A stretch of 64,000 nucleotides of DNA from Clostridiales bacterium (lineage in GTDB: Bacteria; Bacillota; Clostridia; Oscillospirales; Oscillospiraceae): assembly GCA_022775085.1 (NCBI GenBank), contig JALFJQ010000045.1:21198-85197 (forward strand), given 5' to 3'. Positions 29,064 to 38,426 of the stretch are shown here, one piece after another. Numbering within the stretch: the first letter of the stretch is position 1; every line of letters begins with the position of its first letter. The notes under the pieces were generated by a model that saw only the letters and a program-made list of their open reading frames with translations, did not search any database and was not told the DNA's origin. Made by a program: the position numbers and the translations under genes.

Positions 29064-30854
29064 TCACAGCTGCTTCAAATAATCTTCTACATTCTGATAG
29101 ACGACTCCGTTTTCCAGCATTCGGTCTTCGCCGCGATAGAGTACGAATCTCCCGGTAATCGGGCCAAAGCGGTGCTCGGTCTGGGCGCATTTTTCTTCAT
29201 CGATCAGATGCCGGTATTGTTGGGGAACCCCCTCTGCGCTGTGCTTGATTTCAAAAACCTGGCAGGAGCCGGCAGCAGGGTCAAAAACCACCATATCAAA
29301 TTCACCGATGGGGAATTGCAGGACAAACACTTCCTTCTTCGGATTTGCCAGCTTGGTTTCCAGCAAAACGATATCTTCCATCATTCTGCCTCTGATTTCA
29401 TCCAGAATCCGCTCCTGCACAGTGGTGCGTTCCAATAAGGACAGAGCTGCAAAGGTTTCGTCCTGCAGTAGGCTGCGAATCAAAGCGTCTGCCTGGGCAT
29501 AGCGGAGACCGGGCTGGGCAATCACTGTCCGGCTGAACTTTCGACTGACATCCGGCAGGGAGCGAATGTCAATATCCTGCGTCAAATCCAGTAAGTCCAG
29601 ATATTCCTTGATCTCAAAAACATGAGCGTTGTCCAGTACAACGGTTTGTTCCGGCTTGTTGCGGATTTCCAGAAGCTTCCGCAGACCTTCGGTTACAGTG
29701 GAAAGGTCAATTCGATCCAAAATATCTGTGGGGTTGTTGCGATCCCGACGCAGATTGCTGGCAGAGATGCCAAGATCGTGGGATTTGAAGTCCTGTGTCA
29801 GCACTTCTAGCGTGAAACGGTGGTTGATATCCTCCACTACACGATTGATGGCACTGGTCAGCTCATTCTTTTCGTACAGATTCCGCAGATTCCGAAAATG
29901 TCCCTCATATTGATAGCAGCGTAGGGAGTGCTGAATGTTCCGGGCAATGGCTGTGTCCACATATTCGTCGGCACTCTCCTTGCTGGCAAAGGTGGAAGCT
30001 TCGTTGTAGAGAATCCCGCCCAAACTCATTGTGCCGCCGTAGCGGATGTATTCGTCAATACCCTGAATCCCCAGGACGGACTCAAATTCCCGGTAGGGGA
30101 TAAAGGTAGTATGGAGCAGGATGCAACGGTCGTATAGCTGCTCGTCCTTCGTAAAGAGGAATCCTAGAGAATCGGTGCCGGACAGAACAATCTTCATGCC
30201 GCAGGTGGCATATACATCGGAGAAAAGTGCCGCCCCCTCGATGAAGTCCTCCATCAGCGTCACTTCGTCCAGGAACACATACTGGAAGCCCTGCGTCTGC
30301 AAGTATTGAAGGTCCCGGTTGACCTCGGCGAGGGTGTTCTTTGTGGTGGTTTGAATGAAGGCAGACTTCGCCAGTTCCGCATCGGACATTTCGGCAAAAA
30401 TCTGGCGAATCATAGTGGTTTTGCCCGTTCGACGCAGTCCATAGAGAATGAACACCCGATCTTGCACGGAACCGTAGATATAGTTATGCAGCTGTTGGAA
30501 GCACGCACGCTTTTTGTAATTTCGGATCGGAGCAGAGAAAGCACGCAGCGCCGCACCGGTGCGGACTGTGGTTGCAAAGACTTGGGCAGAAGCAGCGGGC
30601 ACAGCAGCATTGGGAAGTTGTTTTTTCAATGTCTTCAGCTCTTTTTCCAGCGCCTTCCGCTGTTCGATCTGCTTCCGGAACCAATCTAACTCTTCTGCGG
30701 GAATGTATTTCTCCCGACGTTTTTTCTCCTCTGTCCAGCGGTGGTAGTAATAATCCTTACCATTGACCGTTTTCTTTGTGACAGACCCGGCGGGCAATTC
30801 CGCAATTTGATGCTCTAATTTTGCAATGCGGGTCAAGGTTTTATCCAGTTCCAT
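29064..30854 (-). CDS. AAA ATPase with DUF4143-type C-terminal domain
   Basis: A 596-residue protein. Residues 1-80 form a charged coiled coil with an SAP/DUF6788-like patch (SVTKKTVNGKDYYYHRWTEE). The ATPase core starts near 110 with Walker A YGLRRTGKTT (138-147) and Walker B QYVFLDEVTL. The C-terminal third has the DUF4143 nuclease-like pattern (LETKLANPKKEVFVLQ, GEFDMVVFD, VFEIKHS). Such ATPases are common in prokaryotes, often mobile, and of unknown role. Start set at ATG after AGGAGG. Its promoter overlaps a 13-bp inverted repeat, suggesting tight repression. 14 nt upstream of the 64-residue gene. Confidence 0.85.
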   Translation of the reverse strand: MELDKTLTRIAKLEHQIAELPAGSVTKKTVNGKDYYYHRWTEEKKRREKYIPAEELDWFRKQIEQRKALEKELKTLKKQLPNAAVPAASAQVFATTVRTGAALRAFSAPIRNYKKRACFQQLHNYIYGSVQDRVFILYGLRRTGKTTMIRQIFAEMSDAELAKSAFIQTTTKNTLAEVNRDLQYLQTQGFQYVFLDEVTLMEDFIEGAALFSDVYATCGMKIVLSGTDSLGFLFTKDEQLYDRCILLHTTFIPYREFESVLGIQGIDEYIRYGGTMSLGGILYNEASTFASKESADEYVDTAIARNIQHSLRCYQYEGHFRNLRNLYEKNELTSAINRVVEDINHRFTLEVLTQDFKSHDLGISASNLRRDRNNPTDILDRIDLSTVTEGLRKLLEIRNKPEQTVVLDNAHVFEIKEYLDLLDLTQDIDIRSLPDVSRKFSRTVIAQPGLRYAQADALIRSLLQDETFAALSLLERTTVQERILDEIRGRMMEDIVLLETKLANPKKEVFVLQFPIGEFDMVVFDPAAGSCQVFEIKHSAEGVPQQYRHLIDEEKCAQTEHRFGPITGRFVLYRGEDRMLENGVVYQNVEDYLKQL

Positions 30855-30888
30855 CGTGCCGCCTCCTATGAGAAGAAGTATATACAAA

Positions 30889-30930
30889 ATTATACCCCAT
30901 TATACCCAAATAATCAAGGGTATAATGGGG
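30889..30930 (-). promoter_or_regulatory. ATPase promoter embedded in a 13-bp inverted repeat
   Basis: On the minus strand: -35 TTGATT (30917-30912), a 17-bp spacer and -10 TATAAT (30894-30889). CCCCATTATACCC (30895-30907) and GGGTATAATGGGG (30918-30930) form a perfect inverted repeat flanking the -35 box, a probable repressor operator. Confidence 0.75.
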
Positions 30931-30950
30931 CGCAATTAATCACAGTAAGT

Positions 30951-31226
30951 TTATACAGCTATCGGTTCGTTAGTAGCATTCCTTTGGACTTCTTCTATTA
31001 CAACGGCTGGAGGAACTACGAGATTATGGCTAAAGAAAATATATTCCTTTGCTTTACGTACATTTTTAGCGCTGTAATTGACTTCTATTTTTCCACCATG
31101 ATATTCCTTATACAGTTTCGCCACTAAATCACAAATGTCATATGTTACTATCCATTTCCTTCGGCATCGAGCTATACAGTTACGTAATGCTTCATGATCT
31201 CCCTCGGTAAAAGAATTCTTGTATCT
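30951..31226 (-). pseudogene. D12-class DNA adenine methylase, C-terminal fragment
   Basis: Ninety-one codons without a stop read RYKNSFTEGDHEALRN…, WIVTYDICDLVAKLY… and AKEYIFFSHNLVVP, then TAA. This is the end of a Dam-type N6-adenine methyltransferase (motifs after the DPPY catalytic site). The catalytic half is gone, replaced in a different frame by part of an AAA ATPase. The junction is near 31226. Confidence 0.8.
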
Positions 31227-31873
31227 TCGCCTGCGGAAATAGTATTTGAATCAATGCCTTCCTTATCGCTTGAAAACTCTGCACGGGTTTTCAAATTGCC
31301 CATTTGCTGGGTGGATGTGTAGCTGATTGAATAGTGGGTAAATGCTTTATACAGCGTATTTATTTCTTGCTGATATTGTACCGGGAGACTCTTTTTGATT
31401 CCTGCAAGAGCTGAATCATCCTGAAACTCTCCAAATGGGACGAGACGAGATAACCCCAAATAAATAACCGGACAGTTTGGTAATTTGTCACCGCTCCTAG
31501 GCTTATACATTGGCTTCACAGCAAATCGTGTGGCCATGAAAGAATTATGACGACGAAACCCTAGCGGCTCTCTATCGTAATAATTCACAGTAAATAAGAT
31601 TCCACTGACACCGTGTGCGGGGTCATTATATTGCTTGTCTCCACGGGTTAGGCTTTCAACTTTTGGATTAGTGACAGAATTGACTGCCTTAAGGATCTGC
31701 AAGCACTTATCATCATTTACCCAAGTGCACTTCTCTGTCACCGCCTGGAACGAGTTCTCGACAAGATGAAGTAGAGAAGTTTTACATGTACCATTAGTAC
31801 CAGAAATCGCATTGAGCCCCGTAGAGAGCTTCAAGTTTATTTTTTTTAATTTTCTGTATTGGTTTATCTCTAT
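31227..31873 (-). pseudogene. AAA ATPase, N-terminal fragment
   Basis: It reads EINQYRKLKKINLKLSTG, then Walker A ISGTNGTCKTSLLH, and continues to NTISAGED, where a functional protein would go on to its Walker B region. No ATG start remains; the reading runs on for a few codons into the methylase fragment. It was an SMC/OLD-like ATPase of the kind found with restriction or nuclease partners. Confidence 0.7.
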
Positions 31874-32028
31874 GTTTTTAATACAATATCAGAAGCAAGC
31901 TCAATCAGTTTCTCCTTTTGGTCTGCAACCATTTTCGATATTGTCTCTTCTTCGCTAAAAGACGCTTCAAGTCTGGGGTTTTCAGAAGATAAAATTATCT
32001 TTGAGAACGCAATGGTTTCTCTCTTCAT
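31870..32028 (-). pseudogene. ParB-like protein, N-terminal fragment
   Basis: It starts properly (AAAGGAGG then ATG at 32028) and encodes 52 residues: SKIILSSENPRLEASFSEEE and DQKEKLIELASDI, the beginning of a ParB/sulfiredoxin-type nuclease-like domain. It then meets a stop where the ATPase fragment begins. The catalytic region is missing. It may still be expressed as a short peptide. Confidence 0.55.
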
Positions 32029-32067
32029 GTGGCTACAGCCTCCTTTGCATTACTCGTGTTTATTGAA

Positions 32068-34113
32068 TTACAATTCTATAACGATTTCCATAAACCTGTC
32101 ATACGAATATGTTCCCTGGAAGTCCGGCGCTTTACTTTGGAACACCATAAAGTACCGGTACTTGCTTCCTGCCAGCATATCCCACTGCTGACCGATCTTC
32201 GCCTTTGCCTTGGAGTCATCGTTATCCAGGTGGTCACCTTTGGTTTCAATCATCAAAATCTTTCCGCCAGTGGTCATCGCAATCAAATCCGGGTAGGCAT
32301 GGGTAGAACCGTTAATCATAAATCCCTGTCTGGAAATATTCCGGTGCCACCACTTGATATTAGGCATAGAAGATAATGCCCAGGCCATCTTGCGCTCGTA
32401 GTCGTTCATATCCTCTTCGCTGGTGTATAGCGACTTAGGAATCACAGATGTCGCAATTGTCGGGGAAATGGTGGGCTTCAGGGCATAATTCGGATGGCAT
32501 ACAATCTTACCCTGCTCCAGCCAGAGATCAAATACTTTGGCACGATGTGCGTCCAGGAGGTCTTTGACCTTTTTCTCGACTTTCAAAACATACGGATAGG
32601 GAGATTGTTCCAGATCGGCAAGCTGATCCGCGTTCAGTGTCTCGATAACCCGGTCAATATAGCTCTGCAATTCCTTATCAGTGATACAGTTCAGTTTGGA
32701 AAGCTTACTCTTGATCAAGCCTTTGCAGTGCGCCATGCGCACATTCGACGGCTGCTCATTAAACCATTCCTTGAAGAAAGCACTGTCTGCGCCGGCCAGC
32801 TTCCATGCCTTTGGCGTAGCTTCTTTGGAATCATCCACATCTACACGAGCCATTTCCGCATCAAGTGTGGTGAAGTCAATTTGAACATCTTTGTCCTTCA
32901 GCGTGAATCCGTGGCTTAAGTGCTCCAGATCCAGCAACACATGCTCGCCATCACTAAACAGGCTGGGACCGGTTTCCAGCATAAACTGAGGAAAGCGAAG
33001 AGCCGCGGCTTCCTCCCGATATTCCTCGTTCATTCTGAACACATTCATCTTATCACGCACCTCCAAAGGAGCGGCATCCACTGCTGTATCTTCCGTATTG
33101 GCGATCTCATTTTCATAGGCATCATTTTGGCTCAGAGCATCGTTCAGCATATCATCCACAGGGGTAGGACAATCTTCTGCCGGGGGATTCGGCTGTATGG
33201 CTGCGGACACCTTTGCCTTCAAATCGTCCATATCCACTGAAGGCAGTTCCGGCTCCTCTCCGGCAGGCGCTTGTGCAACAGGCGGCTGGATCTCCATCTG
33301 TCCGCCAGTGTGGTCTTCCGGCTCGGGAGAAATCTCCAAATCCACATCCTTGGCCCGATAGTCCTTGCTGCTGAAGCCGGCGTTGTTCAGCCCAGCGACA
33401 ACCTTATCCAGAGTCTGGTAAAAATTCGCAGAACAAGTTATGACATAGGACAGATTCAACATATTGCTGGGATTCTTCTTTGTATCCGGTAAACGGAGTA
33501 CTCTGCCGAGAATCTGTTCAACATCAACAGTAGATGTCCGGTTGGCCACAGTTGCCAAAACATACGCAAAGGGGCAGTCCCAACCTTCTTTCAGTGCATT
33601 TACCGTAATGATATACCGAATGGGGCAGTCCGGGAACTTCAAATCGACATTCTTCAGCTCATCTTTGTCGGCTGTTTTGATGGCAATCTGATTTTCCGGG
33701 ATACCGGCATCAATCAATGTATCTTTGATTTTCTGATACGTTGTGCTGTCAGCGACGTTTTTCGGCTGTGCCTGGAACAGCACAATGGGACGGATGTACC
33801 GGCCAGTGACTTGTTGATCTTTCACTGCCTGCAATTCCAGCTTCTGGCGAATACCAATGGCGTCGGCAAATACATCATTCTGCGTTTTCCGGTTATATAC
33901 GATCACCGGTAGTTTTACCATGTTTGCCTTCTTCAACTGGATGGCGTCTACAAAGGAAATAATATTGCTGTTTTTCTTGGGTGTAGCAGTCAGGTCCAGC
34001 ACAAAGCAGGGGTTGAAGTTTTTCAGCATCTCCACACTGAGCGTGGAGGTGGCATGATGGCTTTCATCCACAATAACCACAGGATTCAGCCCACGAATGA
34101 TTGTAATAGTCAT
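32068..34113 (-). pseudogene. type III restriction enzyme Res subunit, N-terminally truncated
   Basis: A 681-codon open frame from the Walker B box (VVIVDESHH) onward: LDLTATPKK (motif III), the helicase C-lobe (NALKEGWDCPFAYVL, ILGRVLRLP) and the C-terminal nuclease (HAYPDLIAMTTGGKILMIETKGDH, the D…E-x-K signature). The first 300 or so residues, including Walker A and the ATP-binding lobe, are missing. The frame upstream switches to another protein. Typical Res proteins are 900-1000 residues. It would lack ATPase activity, so restriction by translocation is not expected. Confidence 0.85.
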
Positions 34114-34828
34114 TGTTTAGGCGTTTTTTACTCTCACCTTTTAAGATCACCAATCTTTCAAGAGGGGTACCAAAACATGTAAATCGTTCTTGCTTTTTCT
34201 CTTCGCAAAAATTATGATATTGCAAATCTAGTGCCTCAGTCAGTACAGGCAAATACGAGTAGTATTTATTCAGAAACTGTACTAATTGCTTAAACTCTAT
34301 CCCAAGGTTAATGTTTCTACCATCAACCCGATTGCTATACAGAATTACAGAAAAATCTCCATTTCCGATTCTTGAGGGCCAAGACGCAAATCTTTTTGCG
34401 CTCTTATTGCCAGGCTCTTCAGGATCATCAAGCCTGACAGGATGAGCACCAAAGCAGGCCCGCAGTTCCTTGAAATAAACCCGATCATTCTGACCAAAGG
34501 GATTATCCGGAAAACAGTTGTTGTCATCAGCAAATATCTTCTTATTTTCTGCAAAAATAACACGATGTAACTGCTCAACTGCCTCCACGATAATGTCAAC
34601 ACTGGATAAGAACGCATAAAGTTCGATGCCTTGATCAATACCCAACGAAAAGATATCATGAGAGCAGATATAGTTAGCGGAAACCTCTATCCAATCCATT
34701 GCCGAACAAATACAATTCCACTGGTTTTTGTTATTATTGTTCCGGTATTTGAAAAAACACCACGACAAGTTGTCATTGACTTTATTCCGAAAATCAGCAA
34801 TTAGTTTTAAATCAAGCATAGTCCTCAC
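34064..34828 (-). CDS. uncharacterised protein between Mod and Res fragments, probably C-terminally truncated
   Basis: A 254-residue protein with no recognised domain. It is helical, with several Trp/Tyr/Phe residues and a block (SRIGNGDFSVILYSNRVDG) that could be a small beta unit. The start GTG overlaps the Mod-fragment stop as GTGA; an ATG at 34819 is an alternative. The last about 15 codons run into Res sequence in a different frame, so its true C-terminus is lost. Position matches the accessory gene often found between mod and res. Confidence 0.55.
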   Translation of the reverse strand: MRTMLDLKLIADFRNKVNDNLSWCFFKYRNNNNKNQWNCICSAMDWIEVSANYICSHDIFSLGIDQGIELYAFLSSVDIIVEAVEQLHRVIFAENKKIFADDNNCFPDNPFGQNDRVYFKELRACFGAHPVRLDDPEEPGNKSAKRFASWPSRIGNGDFSVILYSNRVDGRNINLGIEFKQLVQFLNKYYSYLPVLTEALDLQYHNFCEEKKQERFTCFGTPLERLVILKGESKKRLNNDYYNHSWAESCGYCG

Positions 34829-35036
34829 AGCTTTGCAATATCTCTCGGGATTTTCTTGAATGTGATATTATACTTTGCCAGCTCTTCCGCTGGAATGGTG
34901 CACAGGTCGGCATAGATAATGTAGCCTTCCGCCTTTTCCGGGATCGTGGCCAGGAACGCATGGTTCAGTGTAGTAATGGACTCTTTTTCATAGTAGAAAT
35001 AGTAGGCGGTTCCACGGCAATTCCCCATCAGCGAGG
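34825..35036 (-). pseudogene. type III DNA methyltransferase Mod, C-terminal fragment
   Basis: About 70 codons: NCRGTAYYFYYEKESITTLN, GYIIYADLCTIPAEEL and KYNITFKKIPRDIAKL, which is the usual end of Mod proteins. The catalytic region (DPPY and FxGxG) is absent. Upstream it is joined out of frame to a primase-like N-terminus near 35036. Confidence 0.75.
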
Positions 35037-35125
35037 GTGGCGGCATCCGTGATTTCAAATTTGTGAGGATAGGAACAGTTGCTGGGTGCGCCTATAAAAT
35101 CTGCACTGTACAGAGTGAACATCAT
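35036..35125 (-). pseudogene. primase-like protein, N-terminal piece (inverted relative to its middle part)
   Basis: It encodes MMFTLYSADFIGAPSNCSYP and HKFEITDAATLA, the start of a Firmicutes plasmid/ICE protein related to bifunctional primases. The continuation (VKRDYVCAEY…) lies on the plus strand at 35308. The start overlaps the previous gene's stop. Confidence 0.6.
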
Positions 35126-35311
35126 TTCTTTACCTCCTCGCAGGTTTCGGTGAAGTAACGCAAGCGGTAGTTCTTCCACTTGGCTCTTTTGATTTCGGCT
35201 TCCATGCCGTCAGAGATGGTGTCGCCAAAGACCCAGACCTCGGAGCATTTACTCATGAGGGCGTTTCCGAAGAACAGCCCCAGCTGACGCTCCTTGGGGT
35301 TGCAGTCATGC
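35122..35311 (-). pseudogene. DUF7768-like protein, C-terminal fragment
   Basis: The minus strand reads NPKERQLGLFFGNALMSKCSE, VWVFGDTISDGMEAEIKRAKW and RYFTETCEEVKK*, the end of a deoxyribosyltransferase-like small protein frequent on integrative elements. The 5' part is missing: the sequence breaks at about 35311, where plus-strand primase sequence begins. Confidence 0.55.
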
Positions 35312-35490
35312 GGTCAAGCGAGACTATGTCTGCGCCGAGTATATGAACAACTACCGTAGCGGCGACAACTTCCTCGGCTCAGACTGCCTGCCTGTGGACT
35401 GTGACAACGATCACTCCGAAAATCCCGCCGACTGGGTCACCCCGGCAGATGTCCAGGCCGCATTCCCCGGCATTACCTTTCCATGGTTTC
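35308..35490 (+). pseudogene. primase-like protein, middle piece
   Basis: About 60 codons: VKRDYVCAEYMNNYRSGDN, FLGSDCLPVDCDNDHSEN and WVTPADVQAAFPGITF. It continues the N-terminal piece found on the opposite strand at 35036-35125. After AFPGITF the frame runs straight into an unrelated protein end. Confidence 0.6.
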
Positions 35491-35759
35491 ACCGAGACCT
35501 CACCCCGGATGAAGTGCAGACCTACATGAGCTTCATTGCCAACCTCTGTGCAATGGCTAAGAACGCCAAGCGGATCACGGCTACGGAAAAGCCGGTGGAC
35601 AACGAGAAGTACGCTTTTCGCTGCTTCCTCCTCCGCTTGGGCTTCATCGGAAGCGAGTACAAAACCCAGCGGAAGATTCTGCTCCGCAACCTGACCGGAT
35701 CGAGCGCTTTCAGGTCCGGCACGAAGAAGGAGGTGGCGGATGATGCGGTTTCCGAGTAA
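35491..35759 (+). pseudogene. amidoligase-like protein, C-terminal fragment
   Basis: In frame with the primase piece: TPDEVQTYMSFIANLCAMAK, NEKYAFRCFLLRLGFIGSEYK and TQRKILLRNLTGSSAFR, which resembles the end of the amidoligase family carried by Firmicutes conjugative elements. The ATP-grasp-like catalytic part is gone. The next genes (DUF4314, DUF6809) are frequent amidoligase neighbours. Confidence 0.55.
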
Positions 35760-35979
35760 GGCTATTGTCGAAGTGCTCCGCCGCCAGTATCCGGTTGGCA
35801 CCCGGGTGGAATTGGTGCGGATGGACGATCCGCAAGCCCCTCCCATCGGCACAAAGGGCACTGTTAGAGGTGTCGATGACATTGGCAGCATCATGGTTGC
35901 CTGGGACAACGGGTGCGGCTTGAGTGTGGCCTATGGCGCTGACATTTGCAGAAAGGTTGGTGACGCGGATGCCCAATGA
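35740..35979 (+). CDS. DUF4314 family protein
   Basis: A 79-residue protein: RRQYPVGTRVELVRMDDPQAPP, IGTKGTVRGVDDIGSIMVAW and DNGCGLSVAYG form a small SH3-like beta barrel as in DUF4314. AAGGAGG precedes the ATG-ATG start. It overlaps the amidoligase remnant by 20 nt and the next gene by 11 nt. Function unknown; usually carried on integrative elements. Confidence 0.85.
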   Translation: MMRFPSKAIVEVLRRQYPVGTRVELVRMDDPQAPPIGTKGTVRGVDDIGSIMVAWDNGCGLSVAYGADICRKVGDADAQ

Positions 35980-36241
35980 TATTCTGGAAGATCTGTTCTA
36001 CGGCAAAATCAACCCCTGGGAAGACTGCCCCGGAAACATAGAGGAATTCCACGGCCTGAACCAGAAAATGAGTCAGCTCAGCGCTATCCTTGAGGAGCGG
36101 CTAGACAAGGAAACCCGATCCTTACTCGATCAGTACCTCTCCAACCGCGCCGATATGGAGACACTGCTTTCCTGTGACAGCTTCAAGACGGGGTTCCGAC
36201 TCGGTATTCGGATCATGATGGCGGTGTACAAAGAGCCGTAA
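35969..36241 (+). CDS. DUF6809 family protein
   Basis: A 90-residue helical protein: ILEDLFYGKINPWEDCPG at the start and FKTGFRLGIRIMMAVYKE at the end are the family hallmarks. Start placed at the ATG overlapping the DUF4314 end. Function unknown; widespread in Clostridia mobile elements. Together with DUF4314 it is a remnant operon of the lost element. Confidence 0.85.
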   Translation: MPNDILEDLFYGKINPWEDCPGNIEEFHGLNQKMSQLSAILEERLDKETRSLLDQYLSNRADMETLLSCDSFKTGFRLGIRIMMAVYKEP

Positions 36242-36366
36242 TATTTACAGTTTTCCGTCGGATAGTTTGGTACATATATGGCTTCAAATTGACTTGCTAT
36301 TATGCGGATTCAGAGCGAATATGTGTACACCGAAAGGGAAAACAACGAAAAACGGAGGAACTCACC

Positions 36367-38349
36367 ATGAAAAAAATCAACGCTTTCGAGAACGCAATTG
36401 CCAACCAGGTCAAGGACATCCGCACTGAGGGCATCAATCCTACCGCCTTCTGGGCTTACCGCCGCAGCGAGGACGCTGGAAACGACCTCATCGACTTCTC
36501 CGAGGTCATTTGGGATGAGGACATCGACCCCATCCTTGACCGTCTTTCCGGAAAGTCCTCCGCAAAGGAATGCAATTCTGTAGCGGCATTCTTGACTATC
36601 TTCTCCCAAAAGGCATCCGAGGAAATTCTGCGGCAGCTCTACGAAGCATTGAAGCCGCTGAAGACCGCCGCAAAGGCGCTGAAAACCATTGAAGCGGATG
36701 CTTCGCTCATCATGAAGCTGAACAGCGAAGCGAAAACATCTCTCTCCGAATCGGAAAAAACCGTCATGGAGATATTGCAGCAGGAGCAGAAATCTATGAT
36801 GTCCCTCACCAATGCGGTAAAGCAATTCTATGGGCTGGAAGTCGCTGCCCTGCCAAAGGTTACCTGCACCGATGGCGCACAGGCACCCGAATCGGCAATG
36901 GCCTATCTGCTCACTGCCCATGAGGAACTGCAGGCGCAGCTATGGCAGGGACAACAGCCGGATGTGGTTGCCGCTTATCCATCCTCTGGGGTGTGTGAAC
37001 ACGCAGCGGAGGTTCTGGCGCTTCTGGATCAGAAGAGCTTCCAAAGCGCACTGCGAACCCTGGCGGATGCAAATCTGGGGCTTATCGGCCGCAGCAAGAC
37101 GATGTTTCTGGCATATCCCATCTGCCGCTATGCGGACGAAACCCTGATGGCGGAGCTGACCAGGCGCGCGCCCAAATGGGCATCCTCCGTATCCGGAAAC
37201 GCCGCGCCGCCTCTTCGCACCTTCCGCATGGCAGCGCTGTACAGCGAAACCAGAGCGGCGATGCTCTTTGCGGATAAGTTCGGCGACTTGGACAAGTACG
37301 CCAAGATCCGCGGCACCGATGGGGACACCATTCGGGATCAGTTCCTCTCCAATATAGGATTGGATGAAACGGGCGGGAAGACCTACGATCTGGGCAATCA
37401 GACCGTCACAGCCCGGCTGCAGAAGGATCTGAACTTCCTGGTGGAGCTGCCCACTGGTAAGACCGCCAAATCCCTGCCCAAGAAGGGGGCGGATGCAGAA
37501 AAGTATGCCACTGCCAATGCCGACTTCTCCGAAATGAAAAAGAGCGCCAAGAAAATCGTCAAAAACCGGGTCAGCATTCTCTTTGAAGATTTTCTCAGCG
37601 GACGGGCAAGAAAAGCGGCTGCCTGGAAGGAAAGCTATCTGAAAAATCCCCTGCTTCGCCAGGTTGCCAGCCTGCTGGTCTGGGTGCAGGACGGGAAGAC
37701 CTTCCTGCTGACGGACACCGGCGCTGTGACCGCCGACGGCACACCCTATTCCATCGGGGATGCCGAAATTGCCTTGGCCCACCCCATGGACATGACCCGG
37801 AACGATGTGACCGACTGGCAGAAATGGTTCACCGCCAACGGCATCAAACAGCCCTTTGAACAGATCTGGGAGCCTGTAGTGGAACCGAATTCCGTCACGG
37901 AAGACCGGTATCGGGGCTGCATGATCCCCTATTACCGCTTTCTGGGACAGAACAAGCATGGCATCTACGTGGAGGACGAAGATTTCCACAATGAAATTGA
38001 CATCTCTTTCGATGACTGCAATGCCGACATTCAACGGATCGACTGGCTGCGGCATGAGATTTCGCCAGATCACCGCTTTGAAATTAAACGCTTCCGTGTA
38101 GAGCGGTTTACCCGTAAGGCAAACCACATCATCGCCTATCTGGATCGGGTGACAATCTACGACCGTATCCGAAAGGACGATACCGGCATCTCCGCATTCC
38201 TGCCCCAGTTCACCCTGGCCCAGATTACGGAGTTTATCAAGGTGGCGACGGAGAACAACTGCACCAATGTGACGGCGCTGCTGCTGGACTACAAGAATCA
38301 GAACTTCGCGGACTTCGACCCCATGGAGGAATTCTCGCTGGAGCTGTAA
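36367..38349 (+). CDS. DUF4132 domain protein
   Basis: A 660-residue protein. The C-terminal half carries DUF4132: KKIVKNRVSILFEDFLSGR, then WKESYLKNPLLRQVASLLVW (the R-x2-A-x2-L-V-W core), ALAHPMDMT and, near the end, DRVTIYDRIRKDDTGISAF. The N-terminal 330 residues are helical with repeats of HEAT type. DUF4132 proteins are often over 1000 residues and are linked to MolR-like regulators, so this is a short form, possibly with an internal deletion. CGGAGG precedes the ATG. Function unknown. Confidence 0.75.
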   Translation: MKKINAFENAIANQVKDIRTEGINPTAFWAYRRSEDAGNDLIDFSEVIWDEDIDPILDRLSGKSSAKECNSVAAFLTIFSQKASEEILRQLYEALKPLKTAAKALKTIEADASLIMKLNSEAKTSLSESEKTVMEILQQEQKSMMSLTNAVKQFYGLEVAALPKVTCTDGAQAPESAMAYLLTAHEELQAQLWQGQQPDVVAAYPSSGVCEHAAEVLALLDQKSFQSALRTLADANLGLIGRSKTMFLAYPICRYADETLMAELTRRAPKWASSVSGNAAPPLRTFRMAALYSETRAAMLFADKFGDLDKYAKIRGTDGDTIRDQFLSNIGLDETGGKTYDLGNQTVTARLQKDLNFLVELPTGKTAKSLPKKGADAEKYATANADFSEMKKSAKKIVKNRVSILFEDFLSGRARKAAAWKESYLKNPLLRQVASLLVWVQDGKTFLLTDTGAVTADGTPYSIGDAEIALAHPMDMTRNDVTDWQKWFTANGIKQPFEQIWEPVVEPNSVTEDRYRGCMIPYYRFLGQNKHGIYVEDEDFHNEIDISFDDCNADIQRIDWLRHEISPDHRFEIKRFRVERFTRKANHIIAYLDRVTIYDRIRKDDTGISAFLPQFTLAQITEFIKVATENNCTNVTALLLDYKNQNFADFDPMEEFSLEL

Positions 38350-38426
38350 ACGGATTTCTGCCGACAGCACTGCAAGGAGCACTTCAATCATTCTCATAGA
38401 ACATAATGAATGGACAGCAATAGACA

